Assembly: GCF_000711875.1 (NCBI RefSeq)
Contig: NZ_JONM01000005.1
Location: 1-64,000 of the forward strand
Direction of reading: 5' to 3'
Length of the DNA stretch: 64,000 nt
Source: Andreprevotia chitinilytica DSM 18519
GTDB taxonomy: Bacteria; Pseudomonadota; Gammaproteobacteria; Burkholderiales; Chitinibacteraceae
In this document: positions 18,081 through 27,172 of the stretch, piece by piece
How positions within the stretch are numbered: position 1 is the first letter of the stretch
How the letters are laid out: every line of letters starts with the position of its first letter
Notes under the pieces: generated by a model
Seen by the model: only the letters and a program-made list of their open reading frames with translations
The model's database searches: none
Told to the model about the DNA's origin: nothing
Position numbers and translations under genes: made by a program

Positions 18081-20723
18081 ATGTCCACCCCACTCAAGGC
18101 CCTCGTCGGCAAGTTGACCCCCACTGCCCGCAGCGCGGTTGAAGACGCAGCCAGCCGCGCTGTTGCCCGCACGCATTTCGAAGTGGAAATCGAGCACGTG
18201 CTGCTGGCCTTGCTGGATCAGACCGATAACGCCTTCAGCGCTGCGTTGCGAGCTGGCGGCGTGCCGGTCAGCAGTCTGGAGCGGGAGCTGGATGATGCGT
18301 TGGCGCAATTCAAGACCGGCAATACGCGCAATCCGGTGTTGTCCGGCTGGGTGCCGAAGTGGCTGGAAAAAGCCTGGCTGATCGCCGGGGCGGAGTGTGG
18401 CGAAGACAGCATCTCCAGCCTTGATCTGCTGCTGGCGCTGGTCGGGGATGACGCGTTGCGCAGCTCGCTCAACGGTGCCGCATCGCCGTTAGCCAAACTG
18501 GATATCAAGGCGCTGCGCAGCGGTTATGCGGCATTGCGTCGGCATGGCGGCGAGGACAGCAACGGCGTGCCGACGGGTACGGCGGAGGCCACTGAAACCG
18601 CACCCGCACCGCAAGCGACCAGCAAACGCGGCACGCCGGGGCTGGATAAATACACCATTGATCTCACCGCCCAAGCCCGCGCCGGCAAGATCGACCCGGT
18701 GCTGGGGCGCGATGGCGAAATCCGCCAGATGACCGACATCCTGCTGCGCCGCCGCCAGAACAACCCGATCCTCACCGGTGAGCCGGGCGTGGGTAAAACC
18801 GCGGTGGTGGAAGGGCTGGCGCTCAAGATCGTGCGCGGTGAAGTACCGCCAGCCTTGCTGGGCATTACCGTGCGTACGCTTGATCTGGGCTTGCTGCAGG
18901 CCGGTGCGAGCGTGAAGGGCGAATTCGAGAACCGGCTGCGCCAGGTGATCGACGAGGTGAAAGCCAGCCCGACCCCGATCATTCTGTTCATCGATGAGGC
19001 TCACACCATGATCGGCGCAGGTGGTCAGGCGGGTCAGAACGATGCGGCCAATTTGCTCAAGCCGGCCTTGGCGCGGGGGGAGCTGCGCACCGTCGCGGCA
19101 ACCACGTGGGCCGAATACAAAAAGTATTTCGAGAAAGACGCCGCACTGGCGCGTCGTTTCCAGGTGGTGAAGGTCGATGAGCCGGCCCCGGAAATCGCCG
19201 TGCAGATGGTGCGCGGCGTGGCCGAGGCGATGGCGGTGCACCACAAGGTCGACATCCTCAACGAGGCCGTGACTGCGGCGGTCAATTTGTCCAGCCGTTA
19301 CATCGTCGGCCGCCAATTGCCGGACAAGGCGATCAGCGTGCTCGATACCGCCTGCGCCCGCGTCGCCTTGTCGCGCGCCGGCCGCCCCGGCCCGGTGGAA
19401 GACGTGGAGGCGCTGATCGCCAATATTGATCGCGAACTCGCGGCATTGGGCCGCGAAGAAGGCCACGGTGAGCGCATTAGCGAACTCGAAGCGCAGCGCG
19501 CCGATCTGGAAGGCGATCTGGCCAAGTTGCATGCCGCGTGGGACACACAAAAGAAGCTGGTCGACGAGATCGACGAGCTGCGCAAAAAGGTCAGCGAAGC
19601 CAAGCCAGCCAAGGGCAAGAAGCCGAGCCCGCTGCAGGCAAAGCGCAACGAGCTGCGTGAACTGCACAAAACCTTGCCGCTGGCATTCGAATGCGTGGAT
19701 GAAAACGTGATCGCCGATGTGATCTCCGGCTGGACCGGCATTCCGCTCGGCCGCATGGTCAACAACGAGCTGGCGCAGGTGCAGAAACTCGCCGGCCTGC
19801 TGGCGGAACGGGTGATCGGCCAAGACCACGCGCTGGCGCAGATCGCCGAGCGTGTGCAGATCGCCAAGGCCAATCTGGAAGACCCCGGCAAGCCCAAGGG
19901 CGTGTTCATGCTGGTCGGCCCGTCCGGCGTCGGCAAGACGGAAACGGCGCTGGCGCTAGCGGAGTCGCTCTACGGCGGCGAGCGCAATCTGATCACCATC
20001 AATATGTCCGAATACCAGGAGGCGCATAGCGTCTCTGGTCTGAAGGGCTCGCCGCCCGGCTATGTGGGCTATGGCGAAGGCGGCGTGCTGACCGAGGCGG
20101 TGCGGCGCAAACCGTATTCGGTAGTGCTGCTCGATGAGGTCGAAAAGGCCCACCCGGATGTGATGGAGTTGTTCTTCCAGGTGTTCGACAAGGGCTTGCT
20201 GGAAGACTCCGAAGGCCGCGAGGTCGATTTCAAGAACACCATCATCCTGCTCACCTCCAACGCCGGCACCGATCTGGTGATGCGGGCGGTGGATCATGGT
20301 GTAACGCCGGCCGAGGGCGACGAGCCACGTGATCCGACCGCCGACGATCTGGTGGAAATCCTGCGCCCCACGCTGCAGAAAGTATTCAAACCCGCCTTCC
20401 TCGGCCGCCTGACCGTGGTGCCGTACTTCCCGGTCAGTGACGATGTGCTGAAGAAGATCGTTGCGCTCAAGCTGGACAAGATCCGCCGCCGCATTGAAAT
20501 CAACCACGGTGCCAAGGTCGAGTTCCCGGATGAGCTGGTCGAACTGGTGACGAACCGCTGCTACGACGTGGACAGCGGCGCGCGCGATGCCGATGCCATC
20601 CTCACCCGCACGGTGCTGGCGCGGATTTCCGCCGATCTGCTGGACCGGATGGCGGCTGGCAAGCCGGTGAAGAAGATTGTGGTGACTATCAAGGGCGATG
20701 AGTTGAAGGTGAAGTTGACTTGA
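18081..20723 (+). CDS. clpV: T6SS sheath-recycling ATPase ClpV (TssH)
   Basis: An 880-residue AAA+ protein of the ClpB/ClpV group that disassembles the contracted TssBC sheath. The N-domain (1-155) starts [25 protein letters not shown], the ClpV-type helix that binds TssC. The first ATPase module has Walker A GEPGVGKT (233-240) and Walker B ILFIDEAH; a middle coiled-coil region spans about 440-530; the second module has Walker A GPSGVGKT (613-620) and [11 protein letters not shown]. An AAGPAGKGKK-like basic stretch in the middle domain ([11 protein letters not shown]) is longer than in ClpB. It is the last gene of the plus-strand vgrG unit and converges on tssA. Confidence 0.96.
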   Translation: MSTPLKALVGKLTPTARSAVEDAASRAVARTHFEVEIEHVLLALLDQTDNAFSAALRAGGVPVSSLERELDDALAQFKTGNTRNPVLSGWVPKWLEKAWLIAGAECGEDSISSLDLLLALVGDDALRSSLNGAASPLAKLDIKALRSGYAALRRHGGEDSNGVPTGTAEATETAPAPQATSKRGTPGLDKYTIDLTAQARAGKIDPVLGRDGEIRQMTDILLRRRQNNPILTGEPGVGKTAVVEGLALKIVRGEVPPALLGITVRTLDLGLLQAGASVKGEFENRLRQVIDEVKASPTPIILFIDEAHTMIGAGGQAGQNDAANLLKPALARGELRTVAATTWAEYKKYFEKDAALARRFQVVKVDEPAPEIAVQMVRGVAEAMAVHHKVDILNEAVTAAVNLSSRYIVGRQLPDKAISVLDTACARVALSRAGRPGPVEDVEALIANIDRELAALGREEGHGERISELEAQRADLEGDLAKLHAAWDTQKKLVDEIDELRKKVSEAKPAKGKKPSPLQAKRNELRELHKTLPLAFECVDENVIADVISGWTGIPLGRMVNNELAQVQKLAGLLAERVIGQDHALAQIAERVQIAKANLEDPGKPKGVFMLVGPSGVGKTETALALAESLYGGERNLITINMSEYQEAHSVSGLKGSPPGYVGYGEGGVLTEAVRRKPYSVVLLDEVEKAHPDVMELFFQVFDKGLLEDSEGREVDFKNTIILLTSNAGTDLVMRAVDHGVTPAEGDEPRDPTADDLVEILRPTLQKVFKPAFLGRLTVVPYFPVSDDVLKKIVALKLDKIRRRIEINHGAKVEFPDELVELVTNRCYDVDSGARDADAILTRTVLARISADLLDRMAAGKPVKKIVVTIKGDELKVKLT

Positions 20724-20751
20724 TGCCGCGTGTTTTGAGGTAAGGCAGACA

Positions 20752-20781
20752 CAACAAGACCCGCTGATGCGGGCCTTGTTG
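20752..20781 (+). terminator. Probable terminator hairpin after clpV
   Basis: A 13-bp stem with one A-C mismatch (CAACAAGACCCGC / GCGGGCCTTGTTG, loop TGAT) lies 29 bases after clpV. A T-run is only partly present downstream (GGTTTTGT), so termination efficiency is uncertain. Confidence 0.55.
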
Positions 20782-20795
20782 TTGGCGGAGGTTTT

Positions 20796-20880
20796 GTAGA
20801 ATGGCTTGAGCGTGAGCGATACCCATCGTGGCAAGGCGTCATGTCGCTGATGGGTATCGCTCACGCTCAATCCATCCTAC
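20796..20880. repeat. Imperfect palindromic intergenic repeat, second type
   Basis: The left arm (GTAGAATGG, then TTGAGCGTGAGCGATACCCATC) is mirrored by GATGGGTATCGCTCACGCTCAA and CCATCCTAC, with a loop of about 20 bases. It shares the GTAG-n-TGG...TTGAGCG architecture of the repeat at 418-524 but has a different core. It lies between the converging clpV and tssA genes. Confidence 0.8.
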
Positions 20881-20893
20881 GAAGCGCTTTTAG

Positions 20894-20954
20894 TCCCCTC
20901 GCCCTCGCGTGCAAGGCTTTAGCCTTGCTCAGCTATTGGTGGGAGAGGGGAGAA
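20894..20954. repeat. CTCTCCC/GGGAGAG mosaic repeat, partial copy
   Basis: Contains TCCCCTCGCC, an embedded hairpin GCAAGGCTTTAGCCTTGC (20911-20928) and GGGAGAGGGGAGAA. Five fuller copies occur at 22181, 40669, 42483, 50841 and 53795. Confidence 0.7.
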
Positions 20955-20994
20955 ACCCGCTGCTGCCATTGTGTGAGAACGTGTTGGGTGGAGA

Positions 20995-21030
20995 CAAAAA
21001 ATGCCAACGCCCGCAGCAGCGGGCGTTGGC
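20995..21030 (-). terminator. Rho-independent terminator of the minus-strand T6SS operon
   Basis: A 12-bp stem GCCAACGCCCGC / GCGGGCGTTGGC (21003-21030) followed on the minus strand by ATTTTTTGT, 19 bases beyond the tssA stop. It closes the tssJ-to-tssA transcription unit. Confidence 0.85.
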
Positions 21031-21048
21031 ACGAATGCACGGAGCAAA

Positions 21049-22143
21049 TCACTCCCGCCGAATATCCAGCAGCTCCTTCAGCTGCCCCAGCGTCGAATCA
21101 TCCTTGATCACCGCTTGCAGCCATTCTTCCAGCGGCATTTCTGCCCAGCGTGCTGCCCGTTCGGCCAGCAGGGCGACGGGGCTGTGGGGTTCGCTGGTGC
21201 GGAAGTAATGCGCTACTTCACGCAGTTGGCGAACCGCATCGGCGCGGTTGCGGACCGGGCCGCCGCTCACGGCGGGCGCGGCGGCTGAAGTTGCGGCAGC
21301 AGGTGCGTGCGCGTCGGCTTCCGGCGCGGCGGTTTTTTCAGCTGATGTAACGCTGGCTTCACCGGGGCGACCGCCGCATTGCTCCAGCAGGCCGTTCACT
21401 ACTTCACTGTAAGCGTTCAGCGCGGCGCGGATTTCGGATACGTTGGCGGCGGCATGACCAAAGCGTTCGTCGTTCTTCGCGTCGAATTCAGCATAAGCAT
21501 CGCGTGCTTCGGCCACATCGGCGGAGAGCTTGAGGTAGAAAGCCAAGCCGGAGTGCAGCGCGCTCTTGTCGAACTGCTCACCAGAGAGCTTGCCCTCGGC
21601 CATCGCTTTCTCGCGTGATTCCGGGTCTTTGCGGCCCAGGTTTTCCACATCGCGGGATTCCTGCCAGCGATACCAGTCATACCCACCGTGTTGCTGCGCG
21701 GTCAGCGGAATCTGGCGGATGGCTTGGCCCAATTGCGTGTTCAGCCATTCCAGCTTGCCGACGCGCTCGTCCAGATCGTCCGGGTCGAGTTCGGGATAGG
21801 CGCTTTCCCAGTAACGATCCAGCAGGCCGGCGGCCACGCGCAGGCCAAACGTCACCCCGGTGAAGCCTTCGGTCTTGGCGAGCGCTTCGCCATACCAGAC
21901 CGCCAACTGCAAATCCTTGCTCTTGCTGATCAGGGCGTCTTCGGCCAGCTTTTTGGCTTTCGGCCATTCCGCGCTTTTGACGGAAACCGCCCAATCGCCG
22001 AGGGCCAGCGCAGGGTCGTCGGCGCGGCGGGCTTCGCGAATCTGGTCAAACAGCGGCGAGTAGCCAAGGTCTTCACCGGCTGGCCGCTCTGCGCTCACCG
22101 GGGCGAGCAGTTGTTCGAGTCTGTCTTGCATGGCTTGATCCAT
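21049..22143 (-). CDS. tssA: T6SS baseplate/sheath cap protein TssA
   Basis: A 364-residue protein with the ImpA N-terminal domain (about 1-130: PVSAERPAGEDLGYSPLFDQI, WPKAKKLAEDAL, KDLQLAVWYGEAL, GLRVAAGLLDRYWESAYPELDPDD). This domain defines TssA, which primes baseplate assembly and sheath polymerisation. A linker rich in Ala and Pro (about 265-300) precedes a C-terminal segment with NRADAVRQLREVAHYFRTSEPHSPV and MPLEEWLQAVI, the helical VasJ/ImpA C-terminal type. Last gene of the minus-strand operon, after the PAAR gene and an intergenic repeat. Confidence 0.93.
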   Translation of the reverse strand: MDQAMQDRLEQLLAPVSAERPAGEDLGYSPLFDQIREARRADDPALALGDWAVSVKSAEWPKAKKLAEDALISKSKDLQLAVWYGEALAKTEGFTGVTFGLRVAAGLLDRYWESAYPELDPDDLDERVGKLEWLNTQLGQAIRQIPLTAQQHGGYDWYRWQESRDVENLGRKDPESREKAMAEGKLSGEQFDKSALHSGLAFYLKLSADVAEARDAYAEFDAKNDERFGHAAANVSEIRAALNAYSEVVNGLLEQCGGRPGEASVTSAEKTAAPEADAHAPAAATSAAAPAVSGGPVRNRADAVRQLREVAHYFRTSEPHSPVALLAERAARWAEMPLEEWLQAVIKDDSTLGQLKELLDIRRE

Positions 22144-22180
22144 TTTGTGATTCCTGTGTTAGCGCCTATCCGGTACCTGT

Positions 22181-22285
22181 TCCCTCTCCCACTTGTGGGA
22201 GAGGGTTAGGGTGAGGGGAGACCAATCTGCGGCTACAACTGCACCCTCTCCCCCGCCCCTCTCCCACACGTGGGAGAGGGGAGAA
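22181..22285. repeat. CTCTCCC/GGGAGAG mosaic repeat
   Basis: Two short stem-loops (CTCTCCCACTTGTGGGAGAG and CTCTCCCACACGTGGGAGAG) bracket a spacer containing GGTTAGGGTGAGGGG. It fills the gap between the PAAR gene and tssA, so transcription of tssA must read through it. Confidence 0.8.
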
Positions 22286-22300
22286 GGCCTTTGGCGGGGG

Positions 22301-22567
22301 CTAGCCTTTATCCGTGCTCGGCGCGCTCGAAATCAGCGCAGCGCCGCAAGCGGTCTTGTGCCCATCCAGCGCCACTGCCACGCCGCCATCCACCGTCCAG
22401 GTCGGTTCGGCTTCGACGATGCTGTTGGTGCCGTGGCCGGGCATCGGGCAGGTGACGGTATCGCCCAGACGTGCCACGGGCTTGCCCATGACAGTGGTGC
22501 TGGGGGATGCGCTGACCACGGTGCCGCCATGGCTGGTCGAGTCACCCAATCGAACTACTTTTTTCAT
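22301..22567 (-). CDS. PAAR-domain spike-tip protein
   Basis: An 88-residue, stand-alone PAAR protein that sharpens the VgrG spike. It starts KKVVRLGDSTSHGGTV and has the PAAR-repeat pattern VARLGDTVTCPMPGHG and VALDGHKTACGAAL with the histidine and cysteines that bind the tip metal ion. The ATG at 22567 is preceded by GGAGG at good distance; an earlier in-frame start at 22600 would add residues not seen in PAAR proteins. It overlaps the upstream gene stop by four bases. No effector extension is attached. Confidence 0.93.
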   Translation of the reverse strand: MKKVVRLGDSTSHGGTVVSASPSTTVMGKPVARLGDTVTCPMPGHGTNSIVEAEPTWTVDGGVAVALDGHKTACGAALISSAPSTDKG

Positions 22568-24009
22568 GCTGAAGCCTCCATGGCTGGGGTAAGTACGCAC
22601 ACATTCAAGGTGTCCTGACCGTCGAAGTCGGCCGTGACCACCGGGCTTTGCAGCGCGGCGACCCGCATCGCCGCAACGGCCAGCGAGAGGGCTGCGCGGG
22701 CCGCGCCGACATCCTGTTGCTCGACGACCAGATTGCTCGCTTCATCGATCGGATTGAGTTCGCAGCCGAAATAGCTCAAGGCACTGGCAATGGCGGCCAG
22801 CCGGCCACCGCCGCAATCCACGCCGCCGCTGTTGTGCACCAGCCAGCCGATTTCCGGTGTTGGCGGTTCCGTATCGGCCGGTGGCGGATCGAACGGCAGA
22901 TCGCGCAGGCGGGCATTGATCAGCGCGGCTTCCAGCGTGGTCTGGATTTGCCGCGTCAGCGCATTGCCTTTGCCCAAGCCATCGGCTTTATAAAGCTGCT
23001 TGGCCCCGAACAGTGCGGCGACCGGGGCCAGTTCCAACAGGCCGGCTTGCAGCACTGGCGGCACGCGGCCCCAGGCGACTTGTGCGGCTTCGCGCCCGTG
23101 TTGCTGCTCCCAATACGGTTGGTAAGGATCGGCGCCCGGGCTGGCCGGCAGCTCGTCAGCATAAGTCGTCGCCAGCCCCGGCCGGCTGAACAGGCTGATG
23201 GCAACCGCCTGCCCCGGCTTGCCATGCCAGCGTTGGTAGTCGCGTTCGGCCTGAGAGGGCTCATCGCTAAATTCATCGGCTGGTTCGGCCAGCCCTAGCG
23301 GCGAATCGCAACCCAGCAACAGCGCGGCGGGCAGGCCGGGATCGTTGCCGAACAAGGCCAGCAGCCGATCCGGAATCGGGCCGCTGCCGGGCAGGAACTT
23401 GCAATCGGGCTGCGCGGGGGCCCGTGTCACGGCGGTGTTGGCAATCGCGGCTTGCCAAGCGGTCTTCACCAGCTCGATCTGGGTGACGCCATCCTGCTTC
23501 TGGCTCGGTAACAGGTAAACCGGCAGCCAGGCGGCGGCTGGGGTGGCGCTGAACAGTTGCTCGAAGGTCTGTTGCAGCGGGGCGGACAGTGCCGGTTGCC
23601 AGCCCGCGCCTTGCGCTTCGGCGGCATCGCTTTCGAGCACGATGCAATGCGGTTGCGCGTCGTCATACCAAGCGGGCACCGGGGCGGTGCTGGCCAGCCA
23701 GACGCCACGGCAATCCAGATGCACGCGTCTGGCTTGCAGCTCGGCTTCATGCGTCTCTCGCGCTGCCTTGATCCGCGCGGCTTGTTCGGCGGCTTGGGCA
23801 TCGATGGCCGCTTGGGCTGCAACTGCCGCACGTTTCTCCCGCCAGCGCCGCCACAGCACCACGACCGTCATCAGGATGATGGGCACCAGGATATGCAGGG
23901 AGATCAGCGTGGGCACGCTCAGCCGGCGCAAATCCACCGGCAGCACAAACCACACCAGTGCCCACCAGGCCGCCGTCAGCCCGCCAAAGAAAAAAAGGTT
24001 AAGAAACAT
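22564..24009 (-). CDS. Two-TM protein of unknown function in the T6SS operon
   Basis: A 481-residue protein. Two hydrophobic helices (about 3-25 and 36-55) are followed by a basic turn (WRRWREKR), an Ala-rich coiled coil (about 58-95, AAQAAIDAQAAEQAARIKAA) and a large soluble domain. With an N-in topology the large domain would be cytoplasmic. The C-terminal part has SGGVDCGGGRLAAIASALSY and VVEQQDVGAARAALSLAVAA, faintly like thiolase or ketosynthase folds, but no family is recognised. It sits between tssG and the PAAR gene, overlapping the latter by four bases, so a role in assembling or loading the spike is plausible but inferred from position only. Confidence 0.75.
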   Translation of the reverse strand: MFLNLFFFGGLTAAWWALVWFVLPVDLRRLSVPTLISLHILVPIILMTVVVLWRRWREKRAAVAAQAAIDAQAAEQAARIKAARETHEAELQARRVHLDCRGVWLASTAPVPAWYDDAQPHCIVLESDAAEAQGAGWQPALSAPLQQTFEQLFSATPAAAWLPVYLLPSQKQDGVTQIELVKTAWQAAIANTAVTRAPAQPDCKFLPGSGPIPDRLLALFGNDPGLPAALLLGCDSPLGLAEPADEFSDEPSQAERDYQRWHGKPGQAVAISLFSRPGLATTYADELPASPGADPYQPYWEQQHGREAAQVAWGRVPPVLQAGLLELAPVAALFGAKQLYKADGLGKGNALTRQIQTTLEAALINARLRDLPFDPPPADTEPPTPEIGWLVHNSGGVDCGGGRLAAIASALSYFGCELNPIDEASNLVVEQQDVGAARAALSLAVAAMRVAALQSPVVTADFDGQDTLNVCVLTPAMEASA

Positions 24010-24104
24010 GCGCGTAATCCAATGCTGAGGATGGTTTTTTGTGAGTGAAGATCGGTGTTTCTAAAAGTCTCTCTAGCGGCCAATTTGAGGCGATCCGGGT
24101 TTTA

Positions 24105-24232
24105 CTTCCCCCTTTTGTGTCGTGCGAATCTTTTGATTCGTCCAGGCATAGGGGATTGAGGGGGATTTCGACATCATCACAACTTGAGATGCCGCAGAAA
24201 TCCCCCCTAGCCCCCCTTCAAAAAGGGGGGAA
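24105..24232. repeat. Intergenic repeat with long G/C-run palindrome
   Basis: The segment carries TTCCCCCTTTT at its left end, TAGGGGATTGAGGGGGATTT (24149-24168), and its inverted counterpart AAATCCCCCCTAGCCCCCC with CTTCAAAAAGGGGGG (24197-24232). This AAATCCCCCCTAGCCCCCCTT pattern is a common dispersed bacterial repeat. It lies between tssG and the two-TM gene in an otherwise empty 240-base gap. Confidence 0.75.
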
Positions 24233-24251
24233 TAGCATTCAAGAGATAACC

Positions 24252-25298
24252 TCACTGCAGCAGCCGATAACACATCTGATCCGGGTGCGCCTTGGGCGGC
24301 GTGCTATTCAGCCAGACGTTGCCGCCCAGCCGCAGTGGCATGGCATCGGCGGCGACGAGGGGCTTGGGCACATCGCGCCGATCCAGCACCATCGTCACAT
24401 CGCACGCCAAGCCTTGGCCGAGCGCGAATTGCATCAGCGCCTTGAGGGCCGATGCACCGGCCTGACCGGGCAACAGATGGTCGAATTGCTTGCGCCGCAT
24501 CGGGCCGAGTTTGAGCTGCATCTTGGTCTGCCGATCCCAGATCCGGTCGCCGGCGAAAGCGGAGAAACCCAGCTCGCAGCCGACTGCGCCCAGCTGGGTT
24601 TGCTCGCTGGCCGGCAGCTCGATCCACTGGCCGACGAATTGCTCGATCTCGGCGCGCACACTGAAAAAACCTTCGATCAAGGTCACCAGCGCCTGACCAG
24701 ACAATGGCTTTTGCGACAGCAGCCCGGCGTAGTGGATGAACAAGCCTTCATCGACGCCCGCGGTATCGTCCGTGCCAAGCCGTTCGCGCAGCCGTGCCAA
24801 ACCGAGGCCGGACAAATCCAACAGGTAACGAGTGAAGCCATCCTGCTCGCCGCCCTCCACCGCCAACCAATAGCGGTACTTGCGCCACGCGCTATAGAAC
24901 AGCGACATCGAGCGGTGGCTGAACAGATCGAGAAACGCGTGCAACCCGGTATCGCGATGGAAATGCCGGCGCTCGATCAGCAGCTCGGTGTAGCTGTTCG
25001 GCAGCACACCGGACGGCCCGGTGAGGCCCATGAAGGCCACGGTCATCTCGTCGCGGGCTTCGGCCATGCCGAGCGCTTCTTCATCTACCGGCTGATAACG
25101 CACCAGCTCACTGGCCGGGAATGACAAGCTGGTCAGCGTGCGAAAGCGCAGCTTCGCTGGCAGCGGCCCGCGTTTTTCACCGCGCTTTTTCGCGGCGAGC
25201 GACAACAGCCGCACGCTCTGGAAAAAACCGAACTGCGGCGCGCCTTGTTCCAGCTCCTGAATCAGATCACGAGGGCTTCGCCGCTGCGTGCTGGCCAT
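24252..25298 (-). CDS. tssG: T6SS baseplate protein TssG
   Basis: A 348-residue baseplate wedge protein. From the ATG at 25298, with a GGAGG site, it reads STQRRSPRDLIQEL, then GFFQSVRLLSL and the family hallmarks LRFRTLTSLSFPASEL, MTVAFMGLTGPSGVLPNSYTELL and a C-terminal SALKALMQFALGQGLACDVTMVLDRRDVP. The open frame extends 21 codons upstream without conserved sequence. Its start lies 37 bases inside the end of tssF, so the two are coupled, matching TssF2G complex formation. Confidence 0.95.
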   Translation of the reverse strand: MASTQRRSPRDLIQELEQGAPQFGFFQSVRLLSLAAKKRGEKRGPLPAKLRFRTLTSLSFPASELVRYQPVDEEALGMAEARDEMTVAFMGLTGPSGVLPNSYTELLIERRHFHRDTGLHAFLDLFSHRSMSLFYSAWRKYRYWLAVEGGEQDGFTRYLLDLSGLGLARLRERLGTDDTAGVDEGLFIHYAGLLSQKPLSGQALVTLIEGFFSVRAEIEQFVGQWIELPASEQTQLGAVGCELGFSAFAGDRIWDRQTKMQLKLGPMRRKQFDHLLPGQAGASALKALMQFALGQGLACDVTMVLDRRDVPKPLVAADAMPLRLGGNVWLNSTPPKAHPDQMCYRLLQ

Positions 25299-27118
25299 GT
25301 CGCTACCTCCTCGTGTTGGGCGCTGGTCACGCGCAGTTTGGTGAAGCTGTTGGGCGCGCAATAGAGGGCAAAGAAGCGCTCCAACACACTCGCGAACAGA
25401 TAGAGGCTGCCGCCGACGTAATAGTCTTCATCCAGCGACAGCACGATCTCGGTGCCGCGCACGAAACCGGCGAAATCCCGGCTGGCCACGCGCGTGACCG
25501 AGGGCTGGCTCTTGATGCCGACGATGCCTTGAATCTGCCGGTTGGTGACCGGCGAATCGGTCAGGTTGTACAGCGCCAGCATCTCTTGCAGCGCGCCCTT
25601 GCCGCCGTCCACCAGTGACAAATAGTTGAGCGACAGATGCGAAATCAGCCGCCATTGCAAGCCGCGCCGTTGTGGCGGACGCAGGCTGGTGGTCGGTTTG
25701 CGCAGCAGCCGCACCCGCTTCACCACCGCGTGGCCGGGCAGCGAGAAATCGGTATGCGAGCCGGCCTGGCTGCCGCCGAACGGAATCTGCTCGGGCAGAT
25801 CGCGGTTGCTGCACAGCAAATCCATGCTGAGGATTTCCGCCGCCGGGCGCACCGGGTTGAAGTCGAGATCGACCAGATGCAGCTCCAGATCGGTGCCCTT
25901 GTCGTCTTGCCGGGCGGACGCCTCGCGGCTGGCATGCCAGTAAAAGCGCGGCGCATCCTGATCGCTGCCGTGGCGGATGGCGTAGAACGGCAACACCTCG
26001 TCGCTGCGCTCGTCATTACCGGTTTTTTCCACCCGCACCACGCGCTTGATCTGGATCACTTCATACGCGTGCTGCTTGCGGCTATCGGTCACCACCGGGT
26101 ACGACGCTTTCTGGTGCGTGACGCGAATCGGCTCGCCGGCCTGGGTGAACATGTTGACGATCGGCGTGCAGCCGAGCTTGAAATGCGTCGGCGCCAAGTT
26201 GTTGAGCAAACGGGCGTGGCGTTCGGTCTCCGGGTAGCTGGACAGCAGAATCTGGATCACCAGCTTGTTGCCCACCAGCCGCGGCGCGACCTCGCCCAGC
26301 CGGGTGAAATCGACGAACAGGAATTTATCCGGAAAGCTGAAATATTCAGTGAGCAGCCGGTAGCCAAGGAAGGAACGTTCGTCGTACTCCAACATGCCCT
26401 CGTCCCGGCCAAAGCCCACTGGCTGGATCGCATTGGCAGGCAGCTCTCGCGTGCGGATCGGATCATCGCTGCCATCACCCACGCGCACGCGCTGCGTTTT
26501 TGACAGCAGCAGCTCGTAGATCAGGTGCATTAGCGCCGGCTCGCCATCCAGGAAAAAGCGCAGCTTATCCAGCTCGATGGCGGAGATATCCAGCTCGCCA
26601 TGCGTTTGCAATTCCAGCGTCAACACCGCCGCCGAATCGGGCGCAAGACGGCGCAGATGTCCCGAACCACTGGTCAGCTCAAGCCGCGCTGCCGTGAGCG
26701 ACAGCGGATACAAATCGACCGGATAGCAGCTGCGGAACTTGCAAACCGTGCCTTGAATCGCCGGCGCGTGGACCGGATGCTCGCGCTCCACTGTATAGCG
26801 CTTGGCAATTTCCGGCCGCTGCGGATCGCACTCGAATTGCACGATGGTCGAGGCGGGAATCGGCCGCAGATAGTGCGGATAAAGCACTTCCAGAAAACTC
26901 GACGAGATTTCCGGATATTCATCATCCAGCTTGCGGTGAATCCGCGCCGACAAAAACGCGAACGACTCGATCAGGCGCTCGGTATGCGGGTCTTCGCACT
27001 GATCGCCTTCCAGTTGCAGGCGACCGGCAATCTTGGGATAGCGCCGGGCGAATTCGCCGGACAACTCGCGCAGATAACCAAGCTCGCGTTCGTAATAAGG
27101 GAGGAGGGATTCGAGCAT
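25262..27118 (-). CDS. tssF: T6SS baseplate protein TssF
   Basis: A 618-residue protein of the TssF/ImpG/VasA family at normal length. The start is canonical: LLPYYERELGYLRELSGEFARRYPKIAGRL, with DPHTERLIESFAFLSARIHRKLDDEYPEI and LLEVLYPHYLRPIPS-type sequence (FLEVLYPHYLRPIPAS). TssF forms a dimeric wedge with TssG around the VgrG/TssE hub. Upstream is the rhomboid-propeller gene (54-base gap). Confidence 0.96.
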   Translation of the reverse strand: MLESLLPYYERELGYLRELSGEFARRYPKIAGRLQLEGDQCEDPHTERLIESFAFLSARIHRKLDDEYPEISSSFLEVLYPHYLRPIPASTIVQFECDPQRPEIAKRYTVEREHPVHAPAIQGTVCKFRSCYPVDLYPLSLTAARLELTSGSGHLRRLAPDSAAVLTLELQTHGELDISAIELDKLRFFLDGEPALMHLIYELLLSKTQRVRVGDGSDDPIRTRELPANAIQPVGFGRDEGMLEYDERSFLGYRLLTEYFSFPDKFLFVDFTRLGEVAPRLVGNKLVIQILLSSYPETERHARLLNNLAPTHFKLGCTPIVNMFTQAGEPIRVTHQKASYPVVTDSRKQHAYEVIQIKRVVRVEKTGNDERSDEVLPFYAIRHGSDQDAPRFYWHASREASARQDDKGTDLELHLVDLDFNPVRPAAEILSMDLLCSNRDLPEQIPFGGSQAGSHTDFSLPGHAVVKRVRLLRKPTTSLRPPQRRGLQWRLISHLSLNYLSLVDGGKGALQEMLALYNLTDSPVTNRQIQGIVGIKSQPSVTRVASRDFAGFVRGTEIVLSLDEDYYVGGSLYLFASVLERFFALYCAPNSFTKLRVTSAQHEEVATWPARSGEALVI

Positions 27119-27172
27119 GATTGGGCTATTGGCCTGCGGTTAATTGGGTATTTGGTGCGGGCAGCAAAGGCG

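Noticed and set aside
20894-20954. Possible CRISPR-like repeats among the CTCTCCC elements
   Set aside because: The copies are dispersed, palindromic and unequal, with no regular spacers and no cas genes.
20724-21048. Small gene between clpV and tssA
   Set aside because: The frames here run over a palindrome, a mosaic repeat and two terminators; no coding sequence is supported.
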